Shown: positions 1 through 6,993, counted from the stretch's first letter. The stretch: DNA of 19,018 nt from an uncultured Collinsella sp. (GCA_937934165.1 CALGZX010000124.1:1-19018), one strand, 5' to 3'. Notes: generated by a model from the sequence alone, not told the origin. Numbers and translations: made by a program.

Positions 1-2
1 AA

Positions 3-1046
3 CTGCGGGAATGGCCTATTTGCTCAATGTGTTCGGCTGAGATCGGAAATCAACCCAGCGAAATCCAGCCCCTGTTCTTCAAGCCTGGCAAGTCTGGTTG
101 GAGCACTTTCGAGTTGATTCGCGCCTTCGGCAACCGCGGCGAGAACGTCCCTGGCCTCAACGCGAACACTGATGGTGTTTATTGCATCGGCAGCGAGCGC
201 AACACCGAGATCAACCTCTTCCAGATTCGTCGCGGGTATGACCCCGAAGTCGCTACCATCCAGTGGGAAATGCTCTCCCGCGCCGCGTACTCCGTCGCCA
301 TCCCGTTGTACTCCGCTCTGATAACTGAGGTCAGCCCGTACTTCAGCGATCAGACCGTCTCCTTCGATCACTGCAAACAGACTGACGTCGTGTACAACGA
401 GGAGCCCGAGAACTCAATCAACTACGTCCTCATGGACATCAGCTCGCTCTGCTTTGAGAACCCTGACACCCTTGGTATCAGCGTCCGTGCCTACCTCGAT
501 GCGCTCCAGAACGAGCTCATCGAGCAGAACAAGGAAGTTGACGCCGCCATGCTAGCCGAGACGACCACCGAGGGCCGCACTGCCCTGGCTAACAAGGCCG
601 GCAAGGCTGCTACCGAGAACACCTACAAGAAGTGCAAGGCACTGCTCCAGGAGATGCGCGCCTATCAGAAGGCCGAAAACTTCGACCCGAGCGACCTGAA
701 CACCGAGATCAACGGCCTCAAGGTGTCCATCACCTACGCCAAGGACGCTCTTGCCACCGACCCGGTAACCCCGGATCAGCCTGGTACTCCTGAGCAGCCC
801 GGTACTCCTGAGCAGCCCGGTACCCCCGAGCAGCCCGCTAAGCCCGAGCAGCCCACCACCAAGCCCGAGAAGCCTGGCAAGTCGGACACCACGACCACGG
901 TAACCACCAACAAGACGAACACCAAGGGCGGCCTGCCCACCACCGGTGATCGTTTTGATGGCCGCATGGTGGCCGCATTCGCCATCGCTGGCGTTGCCGT
1001 CATCTCCGCGGGCGGTTACTTCCTCTACCGTCGCAATAAGGAGTAA
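3..1046 (+). CDS. Cell-wall-anchored C69-family dipeptidase, 3' part
   Basis: The frame is open from the first bases of the window, no signal peptide is visible and the Met at 27 has no ribosome binding site, so the N-terminus, with the catalytic Cys expected in this family, lies outside. The first ~110 residues read like the second half of peptidase family C69 (PepD-like dipeptidases): NTEINLFQIR, then ATIQWEML, then YSVAIPLYSALITEVSPYF. A helical, Lys/Glu/Ala-rich stretch follows, then a Pro-rich spacer with PGTPEQ repeats. The C-terminus is a textbook sortase signal: LPTTG, a hydrophobic segment (VAAFAIAGVAVISAGGYFLY) and the basic tail RRNKE. The product is therefore probably exported and covalently attached to peptidoglycan, cleaving peptides at the surface. 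The sortase signal is certain; the C69 assignment rests on pattern memory and is likely but not proven. Confidence 0.8.
   Translation: MREWPICSMCSAEIGNQPSEIQPLFFKPGKSGWSTFELIRAFGNRGENVPGLNANTDGVYCIGSERNTEINLFQIRRGYDPEVATIQWEMLSRAAYSVAIPLYSALITEVSPYFSDQTVSFDHCKQTDVVYNEEPENSINYVLMDISSLCFENPDTLGISVRAYLDALQNELIEQNKEVDAAMLAETTTEGRTALANKAGKAATENTYKKCKALLQEMRAYQKAENFDPSDLNTEINGLKVSITYAKDALATDPVTPDQPGTPEQPGTPEQPGTPEQPAKPEQPTTKPEKPGKSDTTTTVTTNKTNTKGGLPTTGDRFDGRMVAAFAIAGVAVISAGGYFLYRRNKE
783..836 (+). repeat. Three tandem 18-bp units encoding PGTPEQ
   Basis: Three adjacent 18-nt units (783-800, 801-818, 819-836). The first two are identical and the third differs at two bases. They encode the wall-spanning Pro-rich spacer of the anchored protein. 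Near-identity at DNA level suggests recent expansion, so copy number may vary between strains. Confidence 0.9.
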
Positions 1047-1053
1047 CGTCTTA

Positions 1054-1106
1054 GCTGAGCGGACAAGGCAGCAATGGCAGCCTCGCCCGCTCAGCCCGCT
1101 CTTTTG
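1054..1106 (+). terminator. Probable terminator of the anchored peptidase gene
   Basis: GCTGAGCGG (1054-1062) pairs perfectly with CCGCTCAGC (1087-1095) and is followed by CCGCTCTTTT. The loop is long (24 nt) with a small inner GGC/GCC pairing, and the T-tract is short. A second compact hairpin (GGCGGG-AAA-CCCGCC, 1110-1124) and an AT-rich palindrome (1126-1148) follow directly and may contribute. Confidence 0.5.
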
Positions 1107-1166
1107 ACCGGCGGGAAACCCGCCTGAAATCTTTTTAAAAAAGATTTCCCCGCACACACTTCGCTG

Positions 1167-1175
1167 TGCTATAGT
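1167..1175 (+). promoter_or_regulatory. Extended -10 promoter for the trp leader transcript
   Basis: TGC followed by TATAGT (TATAGT at 1170-1175) fits an extended -10 element. No good -35 hexamer lies at 16-18 bp upstream, which is compatible with an extended -10. Transcription would start near 1182, about 50 nt before the leader ORF. Confidence 0.5.
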
Positions 1176-1233
1176 GCAGCGCAACAGTAACTAGGTGCGA
1201 CCGCGCCACGGCATCACGAAAGGAGCCACCAAC

Positions 1234-1302
1234 ATGAAGAACACGATGAAGTCTCTCAACAACTGGTGGTGGCGTGATGCGAATACGATCGGTCGACAGT
1301 GA
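1234..1302 (+). CDS. Trp leader peptide (attenuator ORF)
   Basis: A 22-codon ORF starting with ATG at 1234 and ending with TGA at 1300-1302. A strong Shine-Dalgarno AAAGGAG (1219-1225) sits 8 nt upstream. Codons 11-13 are TGG TGG TGG, three consecutive tryptophans (1264-1272), in a very short peptide that precedes a terminator hairpin and a TrpP-like transporter gene. Three Trp in 22 residues is far beyond chance. The role is presumably to report charged tRNA-Trp: a ribosome stalls on the Trp codons when Trp is scarce. The stop codon lies just 3' of the element that can break the terminator (1289-1296), as expected for classical ribosome-mediated attenuation. The peptide itself probably has no function. 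Confidence 0.9.
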   Translation: MKNTMKSLNNWWWRDANTIGRQ

Positions 1303-1338
1303 GTCCCTCACGCCTGTTTTTGCGCTCTAGGTGATTGG

Positions 1339-1370
1339 AAGGCCTCCGGTTTCGACCGGGGGCCTTTTTC
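1339..1370 (+). terminator. Attenuator terminator hairpin upstream of trpP
   Basis: A 12-bp stem with one G-U pair: 1339-1350 pairs with 1355-1366 around a TTCG tetraloop (1351-1354), followed by TTTC after the AATT-closing part of the stem. It lies between the leader peptide stop and the transporter start, so it ends transcription unless disrupted. The sequence CGGTCGA (1290-1296, overlapping the last leader codons) is perfectly complementary to TCGACCG (1352-1358), i.e. to the loop and the start of the 3' arm. That makes a mutually exclusive antiterminator possible. Confidence 0.85.
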
Positions 1371-1446
1371 TATCTCGAGCCCGATCGCATTCGCATCACG
1401 CGCCTCCGCTTTTCTCTTGCACCCCCATTCCGAAAGGATTTTCACC

Positions 1447-2019
1447 ATGTCTCAGAACACCACCGCCGCCCAGCCCCGCACCGTCCAGACCGCCGACCGC
1501 GGCAAACTCGACGTCCGCGCCCTCGTCCTGCTCGCCATCCTGCTCGCTGCCGGCTTCATCCTCAACTTCACCGTCGGCAAGGCCATCTCGGGCATCTCGG
1601 GCGGCATGATCAGCCCCGAGTTCATCATCTCGGCCTTCTGCCTCACCATCCTGGTCGTTCGTCCCAACATCGGCCAGGCGCTCGTCATTGGCCTCATCTC
1701 GGCTGCCGTGATCCAGATCACCACCACTTCGCCGTTCGTCGATTTTGCCGCCGAGGGCATCGCCGCCATGCTCATGGCCGGCATCGTCAACGCCGCCGGC
1801 AAGAACGGTCAGGTCAAGCCAGCCATCGCCATTGTCGCAACCTTCCTGACCACCTTTGTCTCCGGCGTCATCTTCATGATCATCAAGATGGCCATGCTCG
1901 GCGTGGTCGGCGAGCTCGCCGCCGCCATGCTGCCCGTCGTTGCCATGACCGCCGTCTTTAACGCCATTCTGGTCGGCGCCCTCTACCTGCCCATCCAGAA
2001 GGCTCTTAGACTCAACTAA
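1447..2019 (+). CDS. trpP: ECF transporter S component, tryptophan-specific (TrpP-like)
   Basis: A 190-residue, very hydrophobic protein with about five or six membrane segments, the size of an ECF substrate-binding (S) component. It resembles TrpP of Bacillus: the middle segment GLISAAVIQITTTSPF matches the GIISALTTAFPGGQ region, and the end TFVSGVIFMIIKMAMLGVVG through FNAILVGALYLPIQKAL matches the C-terminal helices. The start at ATG 1447 is chosen for the Shine-Dalgarno AAAGGA (1433-1438); an upstream in-frame TTG has none. Its role would be high-affinity tryptophan capture, powered by the ATPase and EcfT encoded downstream. The Trp-codon attenuator in front is independent support for the substrate. 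A related indole compound cannot be excluded. Confidence 0.85.
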   Translation: MSQNTTAAQPRTVQTADRGKLDVRALVLLAILLAAGFILNFTVGKAISGISGGMISPEFIISAFCLTILVVRPNIGQALVIGLISAAVIQITTTSPFVDFAAEGIAAMLMAGIVNAAGKNGQVKPAIAIVATFLTTFVSGVIFMIIKMAMLGVVGELAAAMLPVVAMTAVFNAILVGALYLPIQKALRLN

Positions 2020-2025
2020 CCCGCT

Positions 2026-2128
2026 CGGCTTTACGAGCCACCCCATCTTGGCGTTCATTCGTCGCTCGCGTACCCAAGTACGCTTCGCTCCTCTTTCTCG
2101 CGCCAACCTGGGGCCCCTCGTAAAGCCG
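2026..2128. repeat. ~100-bp inverted-repeat element (REP/MITE-like)
   Basis: Outer arms CGGCTTTACGAG (2026-2037) and CTCGTAAAGCCG (2117-2128) are perfect inverted copies. Inner arms TTGGCG (2048-2053) and CGCCAA (2101-2106) continue the stem imperfectly. The centre holds the hairpin GCGTAC-CCAA-GTACGC (2068-2083). There is no T-tract and no ORF. It begins 6 bp after the trpP stop. It looks like a dispersed palindromic element; copy number cannot be judged from one window. Confidence 0.6.
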
Positions 2129-2152
2129 TCTCCGTGCTTCACCACCAAAAAC

Positions 2153-2215
2153 TGTCCCAAACGACTAGCTTTTGGGGACGTTCTTAAACGACTAGTCATT
2201 TAAGAACGTCCCCAA
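2153..2215. repeat. Nested palindromes with GGGGACGTTCTTAA core
   Basis: A perfect 17-bp inverted repeat (2172-2188 with 2199-2215) encloses a loop containing the palindrome ACTAGT. Upstream, GTCCCAAA (2153-2160) can instead pair with TTTGGGGAC (2171-2179), using the same GGGGAC. CGACTAG occurs twice (2162-2168, 2189-2195). The stem ends 18 bp before the ecfA start codon, just before the ribosome binding site, and has no T-tract. Confidence 0.7.
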
Positions 2216-2233
2216 TGACTATGAAAGGTATCC

Positions 2234-3985
2234 ATGGAAACGATCATCAACGTCGACGATGTCTCGTTCTCCTATGGCACGCAGACCGAGCAGGCGCTCA
2301 GCCACATCTCGCTCAGCGTGAACAAGGGAGATTTCATCGGCATCATCGGGCCCTCGGGCGCCGGTAAGTCCACGCTTGCCGCCTGTCTGTCGGGCGCCGT
2401 GCCCCACCACTACACCGGCACGTTCTTTGGGTCCGTCATGGTCAACGGCCACGACACCTGCGAAGTCTCGCTCACCGACGTGTCGCAAATCGTCGGCAGT
2501 GTGCTGCAGGATATCGACACGCAGATGGTCGCTTCGGTCGTCGAGGACGAGATGCTCTTTGGCCTCGAGAACTTTGGCGTTCCCCACGACCAAATCGAGC
2601 GGCGTGTGAGCGAAACGCTCGAGACCGTCGGCATCAGCGACCTGCGCGACCGCGAGATCGCCACCCTCTCGGGCGGACAGAAGCAAAAGGTAGCCATCGC
2701 CGCCATCCTCGCCATGCGTCCGCGCGTCTTGGTTCTCGACGAGCCCACCGCGGCACTCGATCCCGCCAGCTCCACGTTGGTCTTCGAGACGCTGCGTGAG
2801 GCAAACCGCGCAATGGGAATCACCATCGTCGTCGTTGAGCAAAAGGTCGCCCTACTCTCGGAGTACTGCAACCGCGTGCTCGTGCTCAACCATGGCGAAA
2901 TCGCGCTGCAGGGCGAGCCACACAAGGTCTTCGCGCATACTGGCGAGCTCCGTGCCATCGGCGTCGACTGCCCTCGCGTCACGCGTATCTTCAATAGCCT
3001 CCAAACCGATGGTCTAGTAAGCGGTACCCCTTGCTTGGATGTCGATGAGGCCGAGCGCCTGATTTCGGGCATCGTCGACCCCGCACACGCGGCCATCGAA
3101 GCCCAGGCGCCTGCCGGTTCCCCGCATGCACCGTCGTTGCGCCCTCATGCCAAGGACGCAGAACCCGTACTCACCTTCGACCATGTTGAGTTTGCCTATC
3201 CCAATGGCGGCGCCGCCGTACACGACCTTAGCCTGACGCTCTATCCCGGCGAGCTCGTGGGCATCGTCGGCCAGAACGGTGCCGGCAAGACCACGCTCAC
3301 CAAGCTGCTCACGGGTCTGCTCAAGCCCGCCTCGGGCAGCGTGCGCGTCACGGGACTGGATACAGCAGCCGTCCCCACGAGCCGCATCGCCCGCGAGGTC
3401 GCAACGCTCTTCCAAAACCCTGACCGTCAGATCTGCAAGGACACCGTGCTCGACGAGGTCGCCTTTGGCCTGGAGCTTGCCGGCATCGACCGTGCCGAGG
3501 CGCTGCGTCGCGCCCAGCTCGTCATCGACCGCTTTGGCTTGCCGGCCGACGAGGCGCCCTTCTCGCTCTCGCGCGGTCAGCGACAAATGGTGGCGCTTGC
3601 CGCCGTCGTAGTGGTTGAGCCCAAAATCGTCGTGCTCGACGAGCCCACGAGCGGCCTTGACTACCGCGAGTGCATGACCGTCATGGAAACGGTGCGCACC
3701 ATGGCCGAGCGCGGTTGCGCCGTTATCATGGTTTGCCACGATATGGAAGTCGTCTCGGATTTTGCCGAGCGCATTGTGGTAATGGCCGACGGTCGCATCC
3801 TCGACCGCGGCCGCACGCACGAGCTATTCTCGAACATCGATCTCATGCGGCGTGCCTACGTGGAGCCTCCCCAGGTTATCGAGCTCTCGCGCCGTCTGGC
3901 ATCTTCCGTCTCGCCCGCTTTTGCGCAGGTGAGCGAGGTCACCGATGTCGTTCGAATTACCAAGGAGATGGTCCACCGTGGTTAA
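2234..3985 (+). CDS. ECF transporter ATPase, fused A-A' (two ABC domains)
   Basis: A 583-residue protein made of two ABC ATPase domains in tandem, equivalent to the EcfA/EcfA' pair in one chain. Domain 1 has Walker A GPSGAGKST (residues 39-47), Q-loop near 95, signature LSGGQKQ near 146 and Walker B VLVLDEPT. Domain 2 has Walker A GQNGAGKTT near 345, Q-loop in FQNPDRQ near 394, signature LSRGQRQ near 440 and Walker B IVVLDEPT. The Ser-Arg in the second signature is common in ECF ATPases. A linker rich in Ala and Pro (about 285-310) separates the domains. It hydrolyses ATP on the cytoplasmic side to drive TrpP through EcfT. ATG 2234 follows GAAAGG. It overlaps the next gene by 8 bp. Confidence 0.92.
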   Translation: METIINVDDVSFSYGTQTEQALSHISLSVNKGDFIGIIGPSGAGKSTLAACLSGAVPHHYTGTFFGSVMVNGHDTCEVSLTDVSQIVGSVLQDIDTQMVASVVEDEMLFGLENFGVPHDQIERRVSETLETVGISDLRDREIATLSGGQKQKVAIAAILAMRPRVLVLDEPTAALDPASSTLVFETLREANRAMGITIVVVEQKVALLSEYCNRVLVLNHGEIALQGEPHKVFAHTGELRAIGVDCPRVTRIFNSLQTDGLVSGTPCLDVDEAERLISGIVDPAHAAIEAQAPAGSPHAPSLRPHAKDAEPVLTFDHVEFAYPNGGAAVHDLSLTLYPGELVGIVGQNGAGKTTLTKLLTGLLKPASGSVRVTGLDTAAVPTSRIAREVATLFQNPDRQICKDTVLDEVAFGLELAGIDRAEALRRAQLVIDRFGLPADEAPFSLSRGQRQMVALAAVVVVEPKIVVLDEPTSGLDYRECMTVMETVRTMAERGCAVIMVCHDMEVVSDFAERIVVMADGRILDRGRTHELFSNIDLMRRAYVEPPQVIELSRRLASSVSPAFAQVSEVTDVVRITKEMVHRG

Positions 3986-4724
3986 CGTCATCGACTACAT
4001 GCCGGGCGATACGCTGCTGCATCGCCTGAATCCCGTCGTCAAACTGGGCCTCGCCGCCGCCATCATCGTCGGCATCTTCTTGTCCGACACCTACATGGCG
4101 CTGCTGGGCTTTTTGGCACTCACCCTTGCGCTGGGTGCCTATGCCGGCGTCGTCGACCGTCTGTTCTCGCTGCTCAAGTTGCTGATTCCGCTCGCGCTTA
4201 TCATGCTGGTGCTCCAGCTGGCCTTTATGCGCGATGGCAACATGGTGTGGAGCTTTATCACCGACACGGGCCTCATCACGGGATCGAAGGCCTGCCTGCG
4301 CCTGCTGGGTGTGGCGTTACCGCTCATCCTCATGCTCATGGTGACCAAGCTCAACGACCTTGCCAACGCCTGCGTCGAGGTGCTGCACGTGCCGTATCGC
4401 TATGCCTTCACCTTTACCACGGCGCTGCGCTTTGTGCCGGTGTTTGGTCAGGAGATGAACGCCATCATGGAGGCGCAGACCGCACGCGGCGTCGAGTACG
4501 ACACCAAGAACCCCATCAAGAAGCTTAAGCTCATGCTGCCACTGTGCGTGCCGCTGCTCATCTCGAGCGTGGGCAAGACCGATGCCACAGCCTTGGCGGC
4601 AGAACAGCGCGGCTTCTATCTGCGTACGCGCGCCAGCTCGTACAAGCGCTACCCCATCAAGGGCCTAGACATCGCCGTGCTCATCGTCAGCATCGCCTTC
4701 ATCGCCATCGGCTTCTTGTTCTAG
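3978..4724 (+). CDS. ecfT: ECF transporter transmembrane coupling protein EcfT
   Basis: A 248-residue membrane protein of the CbiQ/EcfT type with about five hydrophobic segments. Two Ala-Arg/Arg-Gly coupling motifs are visible: AQTARGVEYD (about residue 167) and AAEQRGFYLRTRASS (about 208). These contact the ATPase grooves in this family. GTG 3978 is chosen because AAGGAG (3962-3967) stands 10 nt upstream; an earlier in-frame ATG at 3945 lies deeper inside the ATPase gene and lacks a site. Overlap with the ATPase gene indicates translational coupling. Together with trpP and the fused ATPase this is a dedicated (group I-like) ECF transporter, although the same module might also serve other S components in the genome. 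Confidence 0.9.
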   Translation: MVNVIDYMPGDTLLHRLNPVVKLGLAAAIIVGIFLSDTYMALLGFLALTLALGAYAGVVDRLFSLLKLLIPLALIMLVLQLAFMRDGNMVWSFITDTGLITGSKACLRLLGVALPLILMLMVTKLNDLANACVEVLHVPYRYAFTFTTALRFVPVFGQEMNAIMEAQTARGVEYDTKNPIKKLKLMLPLCVPLLISSVGKTDATALAAEQRGFYLRTRASSYKRYPIKGLDIAVLIVSIAFIAIGFLF

Positions 4725-4753
4725 TTCACCACCGACAGCAACCGCCCAACGCA

Positions 4754-4790
4754 AAAGGCCTCGGCTCGCACCAAACGAGCCGAGGCCTTT
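4754..4790 (+). terminator. Terminator of the ECF operon
   Basis: A perfect 15-bp stem (4754-4768 with 4776-4790) and a 7-nt loop, GC-rich with an A-tract on the 5' side and TTT at the 3' end, 30 bp after the ecfT stop. Confidence 0.85.
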
Positions 4791-4822
4791 ACTGTTTCAC
4801 CAGATAAAACCTACCAAAATAA

Positions 4823-4843
4823 ACCTGTCCCTTTTTGACAGGT
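4823..4843 (-). terminator. Probable terminator of the racemase gene
   Basis: Read on the minus strand, ACCTGTC (4843-4837) and GACAGGT (4829-4823) form a 7-bp stem followed by TTATTTT, 7 bp beyond the racemase stop. It is short but well placed between convergent operons. Confidence 0.55.
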
Positions 4844-4849
4844 CGGAAG

Positions 4850-5596
4850 CTAGAGGCGGTAGGGGGCGCCGCTGCGGATGATGGATTCGCGCACCAGGAC
4901 ATCCATGGCGTCGAGGGTGATCTCGGGCATCTCTCGGTACTTTTGCAGCACCGAGAGCTCGGTGCAGGCCAGAATGACGCGGTCGCAGCCGCTACGGGCG
5001 AACTCCCACATCACGCGGTCGAACTTATCCATATCGGGCTCACGTCCGGCCTTCACATCATCGTAGATAAGCGACATCACATCGTTCTGACGTTTCTCGC
5101 TGGGATAGACAACCTCAACACCCGCAGCCTTACATTCGCGGCCGTAGACACCCGCGCCCACGGTTCCGTCGGTGCCCATGATGCCAATCTTGTGCACCGG
5201 CTCGGCCGGCATACTCAGGTTGGGGTCGAACTCGCACTCCCCCATCACCGCACCGGCCAGAGCATAGCGCACCGACTCACGCGGCATGTGGATAATCGGC
5301 ACCTTCGTAAACGACTGGATCTGGTCGTAGAAGTAGTGCGACGTGTTGCAGGGAATGGCAATGTGCGCACAGCCCAGCGACTCGAGTGCCTGGGCACACT
5401 CTTTCATGGTCGCCAGCAGCTTGGCATGCTCGCCGGTCTTAATGGCCAGCGTGCGGTCGGGCATGGTCGACTTGGAGAGCACCACCATGTCGATATGTTC
5501 CTGATCGCAGGCAGCAGCCGTATGACGCACCACCTGGTCGTAGTAATACGACGTGGCCTCGGCGCCCATGCCGCCGATAACTCCCAGCTTTTCCAT
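4850..5596 (-). CDS. Aspartate/glutamate racemase family protein
   Basis: A 248-residue cofactor-independent amino-acid racemase. The N-terminus GVIGGMGAEAT is the family's glycine-rich start, and the two catalytic cysteines sit in IPCNTSH (Cys83) and ACTEL (Cys211), both intact. The start ATG (5596) follows AAGGAGG at 6 nt; the longer frame upstream has no site. It lies 84 bp downstream of the D-aspartate ligase-like gene on the same strand, which suggests that it makes D-aspartate from L-aspartate for that enzyme. The same pairing is known for the D-Asp ligase of Enterococcus faecium. Glutamate racemase activity is the main alternative, but MurI proteins have a different N-terminus. Confidence 0.88.
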   Translation of the reverse strand: MEKLGVIGGMGAEATSYYYDQVVRHTAAACDQEHIDMVVLSKSTMPDRTLAIKTGEHAKLLATMKECAQALESLGCAHIAIPCNTSHYFYDQIQSFTKVPIIHMPRESVRYALAGAVMGECEFDPNLSMPAEPVHKIGIMGTDGTVGAGVYGRECKAAGVEVVYPSEKRQNDVMSLIYDDVKAGREPDMDKFDRVMWEFARSGCDRVILACTELSVLQKYREMPEITLDAMDVLVRESIIRSGAPYRL

Positions 5597-5680
5597 CGCC
5601 GCCTCCTTGGTGACGCTTGCGCAATTGCGCGTATCATACCCGCGCCCGCCCGATGTAAACCGGACGGGCGCCGCACTCAT

Positions 5681-6937
5681 CTACTTGTAATACGTCTTGA
5701 ACAGCTTAAAGTGGCGCAGCTTGGTGTGCCACATGCGCAGCCAGCGGTTAAAGACAAAGTCGCCCTTCATAAACGAAGGGTCGGCGCCCTTGCCTTCCTT
5801 GTCCAGGCGATGCACCTTAGCGCGCAGCTCGGGATCCTTGACGTATTTGTCGACGACGCCCATGGGGACGACCATCCACAGCGCCTCGTCCTGCGCCGTC
5901 ACAAACTCCGGCTCAAACGGGCGGTTGAACACATACTCGTCCACCACATACTTGGCAACGTTAAAGCCGCTGTTGGTGACGTAGTAGTTGCTGCGGCCCT
6001 GGCGCGTGTTGAAATCGAAGAACTTAAACGAGCCGTCGCGCTCGTCGTACTTAACGTCAAAGTTGGAATAGCCCACAAAGTTCAGGTCCTCGAGCAACTT
6101 GCGCACGCCGCCCATGAGCTCGTCGTTGGGCTCGGTAATGATACAGGCGTGGTTGCCGACACCGTGGGGCTGATGCTCCTCGAGCAGCACATGGCCCAGG
6201 CACATCATGCGGACCTTGCCGTTGCGGTCGGAATAGCTGGTGAGCACGCGCATGTACTCGTCGTTACCGGGCACGCGATCCTGCAAGATCAGATCGTCGG
6301 TGTAGCCGCTGGCATACGAATCACGAATGACCTGTTCCAGCTCGGCGCGGTCGGCAATCTCATAGGCCTTCTTCTGGCCCTCGAACTCATGCTGCCACCA
6401 CATGATGCCGTCAGAAGGCTTCAGAATCATCGGGTAAGGAAAATCGATCTGATCGAGCACTTCGGCAGGCGCCTCACCCTGAGCATTGAGCATCGCCTTG
6501 GTAAAGGTAAACGTGTGCGGATAGGGCACGCCATGCTTCTCGCACAGCTCGTAGAAGATCTCCTTCTTCTGGCACTGCTCGAGCATGCTGTAGGGAGCGT
6601 AAGGCGCGACGATGTTATCCGCCAACTCATGGGCATCCTTGGCCTGAGCCACGAGGGCAACATAGTTATCGCCACAGCCCACAAGGACAATCGTCTTATC
6701 GGCATGCGCTTGGGCAATGCCGTTGACGGTTTTGAGCATCACGGGCATGGTATCGATATCCACGTTGGGCGTGTAGTCGATAATCTGACTGCGATACGCG
6801 GGACCCGTCTGATACTTGCCAAAGACCAGACTCTTGACCTGGTACTCCTCGTAGAAGGCGCGCGCCACCGAATAGGCGTTGATGTCGCCACCGAGCAGCA
6901 CGGGAATGAACTCGCGCTCTGTAAATTGCAATGCCAT
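5681..6937 (-). CDS. aslA: ATP-grasp ligase, D-aspartate ligase-like
   Basis: A 418-residue ATP-grasp enzyme. The N-terminus EFIPVLLGGDINAYSVARAFYEEY closely follows the pattern I recall for the E. faecium D-aspartate ligase, including its length. ATP-grasp hallmarks are the lysine in PMILKPSDG, the lid DDLILQDRVPG and the metal-binding DFNTRQGRSNYY near residue 320. The enzyme would attach the beta-carboxyl of D-Asp to the side-chain amine of the third residue of the UDP-MurNAc peptide, making the interpeptide bridge. The following racemase supports this. The start ATG (6937) has AGGAAG upstream. I recall Asp-containing bridges being reported for Collinsella, but not with certainty about stereochemistry. 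Another ATP-grasp peptide ligase is possible. Confidence 0.8.
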   Translation of the reverse strand: MALQFTEREFIPVLLGGDINAYSVARAFYEEYQVKSLVFGKYQTGPAYRSQIIDYTPNVDIDTMPVMLKTVNGIAQAHADKTIVLVGCGDNYVALVAQAKDAHELADNIVAPYAPYSMLEQCQKKEIFYELCEKHGVPYPHTFTFTKAMLNAQGEAPAEVLDQIDFPYPMILKPSDGIMWWQHEFEGQKKAYEIADRAELEQVIRDSYASGYTDDLILQDRVPGNDEYMRVLTSYSDRNGKVRMMCLGHVLLEEHQPHGVGNHACIITEPNDELMGGVRKLLEDLNFVGYSNFDVKYDERDGSFKFFDFNTRQGRSNYYVTNSGFNVAKYVVDEYVFNRPFEPEFVTAQDEALWMVVPMGVVDKYVKDPELRAKVHRLDKEGKGADPSFMKGDFVFNRWLRMWHTKLRHFKLFKTYYK

Positions 6938-6993
6938 GGAAACTTCCTATCATGAACTGCCCACACAACGGGCGGTCTTTGCGCAACTGATTT

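Noticed and set aside
783..836. Possible CRISPR-like or satellite array
   Set aside because: Units are directly adjacent without spacers, lie in frame and encode PGTPEQ, so they are coding repeats.
1126..1148. AT-rich palindrome GAAATCTTTTT/AAAAAGATTTC as a terminator
   Set aside because: It has no GC stem, so on its own it is a poor terminator. It could help the hairpin before it, but it may equally be promoter-proximal spacer.
4835..6955. A 706-codon plus-strand open frame
   Set aside because: It is exactly antisense to the racemase and D-Asp ligase genes, which have motifs and ribosome binding sites. High GC with C-ending codons often keeps antisense frames open, and its His/Leu/Val-rich protein matches nothing.
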